DNA of 39,198 bases from assembly GCF_001653715.1 (NCBI RefSeq), contig NZ_LWHQ01000014.1, positions 1 to 39,198 on the forward strand, in the 5' to 3' direction. Within the stretch, counting starts at the first letter, position 1, and each line of letters opens with the position of its first letter. This document shows, piece by piece, positions 37,875-39,198 of the stretch. A program made the translations under genes and the position numbers. This DNA comes from Methylobacterium platani (GTDB taxonomy: Bacteria; Pseudomonadota; Alphaproteobacteria; Rhizobiales; Beijerinckiaceae). A model generated the notes under the pieces. The model saw nothing but the letters and a program-made list of their open reading frames with translations. It had not been told where the DNA came from and ran no database searches.

Positions 37875-38123
37875 ATGACCGATTTTCAGAACGAAAGAGC
37901 CGAACTCGCACACGCCGATCGGCACATCGAGGATGCAAACCGGCGTGTTGGTAGGCTGATTGAACGTATTACGGAGAACAAAGCTAAAGGGTGGGACACC
38001 ATGGAAGCCGAGAGATTGCTCTCTCTGATGCACGAGGTGCTGGACCAGTGGCACGCATACCGGCAGGTCGTCCTAGTTGCGATTGCACGGGGTGGCCGCC
38101 AGGGCTGGAACCCAGCCAGCTGA
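37875..38123 (+). CDS. Small coiled helical protein
   Basis: An 82-residue protein (MTDFQNERAELAHADRHIED ... RRVGRLIERITENKAKGWDT ... ERLLSLMHEVLDQWHAYRQV), helical with coiled-coil character. Similar short proteins are frequent in Methylobacterium and Bradyrhizobium as hypotheticals. AGAGGA lies before the ATG at 37875, which is preferred over a start 105 nt earlier. Confidence 0.75.
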   Translation: MTDFQNERAELAHADRHIEDANRRVGRLIERITENKAKGWDTMEAERLLSLMHEVLDQWHAYRQVVLVAIARGGRQGWNPAS

Positions 38124-38214
38124 GATCGCCCGCAAGCTGATCACCACTTCATGAGAATGGGTCCGCACCGCTTTGGCTATGGTGTGACCACGTGGAGCCT
38201 GGCATAGCGCACCC

Positions 38215-38421
38215 ATGGCCAACGAAGTCCCGCACCCCTACTCCATCGAAGTCTCACCATTGCCCAAGCCGGAGGGGCACTTCCAGTGGGCGATCCGCCG
38301 GAGCGGCAAGTTGATTGAGCGGTCCGACCGACCCCATCGCAGCGAGGCCAAGGCCTTCGAAAGCGCCATGGAGGCTGTCGAGCGGGCCATGAAGCCGGGA
38401 GCCGATGGCGGCCGTCGCTGA
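38215..38421 (+). CDS. Small hypothetical protein
   Basis: A 68-residue protein (MANEVPHPYSIEVSPLPKPE, then GHFQWAIRRSGKLIERSDR, ending in the helix AFESAMEAVERAM). It looks like a small alpha/beta fold (GHFQWAIR is strand-like) of unknown role seen in this lineage. The ribosome site is weak. It stands alone, 90 nt after the previous gene. Confidence 0.7.
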   Translation: MANEVPHPYSIEVSPLPKPEGHFQWAIRRSGKLIERSDRPHRSEAKAFESAMEAVERAMKPGADGGRR

Positions 38422-38687
38422 GCGCGCAGCCAGCCAGCGCAATCCGGGCAAGGGATCTCGCCTTCGTTACCCGGCTCGGCGCGAATTGCCCTCAGAGCCT
38501 CAAGGACGGCGTTTCGTGGTTCAGGCAGGGCCTACTACCGGAAAGTGTCGGAAAACGCCTGTAGCGCCTCCGCCGCGGATTTCTGGGGTATGCGCAACGC
38601 GATCTGGTGCGGGTGGAGAAGCATCCGAGCAGCACGAAAGAGTGACGTGGACTCGATTTAATCGTGGCACAGGCATAGGCTAGCGGG

Positions 38688-38921
38688 ATGATCGCCAGCA
38701 ACTCTCTTGCCGACGCCCTGCCGCTTGTCGCCGCGTTGGCTGAGGAACTCGCCTTCGCGCTGACCTCCGACCTGATGGCTGAGCAGTATCGAAGGCCTGG
38801 TCCGGCACTCGACCAACTCGCGGCTGCCAAAGCCTTCCTCGACCGGCATCAGCACCCGATAGGGCCGAACGCGCAGGAGGCGGTTGAGATCGCCACAGCG
38901 CAAGGCGGCTTGCCCAGCTAG
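38688..38921 (+). CDS. Small hypothetical helical protein
   Basis: A 77-residue Ala/Leu-rich protein (MIASNSLADALPLVAALAEE ... RRPGPALDQLAAAKAFLDRH). Helical, no family known. The nearest ribosome-like sequence is AGCGGG. It is convergent with the excisionase-type gene ending at 38960. The 38422-38687 gap before it shows no convincing gene. Confidence 0.62.
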   Translation: MIASNSLADALPLVAALAEELAFALTSDLMAEQYRRPGPALDQLAAAKAFLDRHQHPIGPNAQEAVEIATAQGGLPS

Positions 38922-38959
38922 ACACCGGAGCACGGCTAAAGCCGTAGCGCGAACTCAAA

Positions 38960-39198
38960 TCATCCGTCCTTCGGGCCTCCCCGTGATGCCGGCATGGCGT
39001 CGATGAACGCTTCCAGATCGACACGGCGGATAAGGCGGACGCCATCCAGCTTCCGAGCCGGTAGGCGCCCTTCGCCGATCAGATCCCAGACCTTCGTCTT
39101 GCTAACTCCGAGAAGCTTCGCCGCCTCCTCAACCCGGTAGGTCAGCCGATCAGGCGCCAGCGCCGGACTCGGCTCAGGTCTTGTCTGCGGCGACGGTG
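38960..39198 (-). CDS. HTH (excisionase-type) DNA-binding protein, C-terminal part
   Basis: Continuation of the gene that starts at 323: base 39083 follows base 1 on the minus strand once the 115-bp overlap is removed. This part holds the complete helix-turn-helix (YRVEEAAKLLGVSKTKVWDL, then IGEGRLPARKLDGVRLIRRV, then DLEAFIDAMPASRGG) and the TGA at 38960-38962. The fold binds DNA as an excisionase or a small regulator. Confidence 0.82.
   Translation of the reverse strand, partial: PSPQTRPEPSPALAPDRLTYRVEEAAKLLGVSKTKVWDLIGEGRLPARKLDGVRLIRRVDLEAFIDAMPASRGGPKDG
39084..39198. repeat. 115-bp terminal direct repeat (circular overlap)
   Basis: Identical base for base to 1-115. This is the overlap expected when a circular molecule is assembled as a linear contig, so the true length is 39,083 bp. 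A gene reads cleanly through the join, which supports circularity over a chance or transposon-type repeat. Confidence 0.9.

Noticed and set aside
38405..38683. 92-codon plus-strand frame after the 68-residue gene
   Set aside because: Composition is Arg/Pro/Thr-rich and unlike a folded protein; it starts inside the previous gene without a ribosome site.
39084..39198. Phage or transposon terminal repeats
   Set aside because: A gene reads perfectly through the joined ends and no transposase or terminal-repeat phage genes are present, so an assembly overlap of a circle is the better explanation.
1..39198. tRNA, rRNA, insertion sequences or known riboswitches
   Set aside because: None was recognised on reading both strands; no transposase gene was found. 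A covariance-model scan would be needed to exclude small RNAs.

Overview
The window is a complete circular replicon opened at an arbitrary point. Bases 1-115 recur exactly at 39084-39198, so the unit length is 39,083 bp. A helix-turn-helix gene is cut by the opening: it runs from 323 down to 1 and continues from 39083 down to 38960. High GC, dense GC-rich coding and the protein families point to an alphaproteobacterium of the Hyphomicrobiales, most likely Methylobacterium or Methylorubrum. Those families include a MucR protein without zinc ligands, DUF2852, DUF6074 and BA14K proteins, an HGGX phage protein, a y4iL-type catalase and paired small regulator-associated proteins. The taxon is an inference from recognised families, not from a marker gene.

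Layout. (a) 0.4-6.4 kb, minus strand: an AT-rich pair (degenerate Nudix protein plus membrane protein), then a compact phage-type replication operon. That operon runs from a HTH protein at 5.6 kb through two small proteins, a Toprim primase-like protein and a RepA-like ATPase to three small proteins, the last of them frameshifted. Just after the ATPase gene lies a cluster of 9-bp GCAACAAGC-type repeats, a candidate origin. A divergent Arc-like regulator and a CopG-like regulator follow on the plus strand. (b) 6.6-14.5 kb, plus strand: a tail-fibre/ejection-like module (GNAT-like protein, S74-chaperone protein, two large Ala/Gly-rich virion-like proteins). I find no terminase, portal, capsid or lysis gene anywhere in the circle. 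(c) 14.8-19.8 kb: small phage/plasmid genes, a winged-helix protein, a y4iL-type catalase, an HNH nuclease and a DUF2852 membrane protein. (d) 19.8-24.1 kb, minus strand: an operon of lineage-specific proteins facing an XRE repressor across an operator-rich gap. (e) 24.1-29.0 kb: maintenance functions, namely HigBA, a DUF6074/winged-helix pair flanked by short repeats, a 550-bp non-coding mosaic of short repeats, a PrtN-like activator and a ParA/ParG partition pair. (f) 29.0-33.6 kb: a perfect dif-like 30-bp recombination site, a tyrosine recombinase, a PAS protein and a glycosyltransferase, ended by an inverted half copy of the dif-like site. (g) 33.3-39 kb: an AT-rich LuxR regulator, a MucR protein with a newly seen small membrane protein, phage-type and BA14K proteins.

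Taken together this looks like a phage-plasmid derivative. It has its own replication, partition, addiction and dimer-resolution functions, a repressor-controlled operon, a leftover or borrowed virion module and environmental cargo (catalase, PAS, glycosyltransferase). The most unusual items are the dif-like site with its inverted half copy, the Nudix/membrane pair, the two short-repeat arrays, and the virion module without a capsid.
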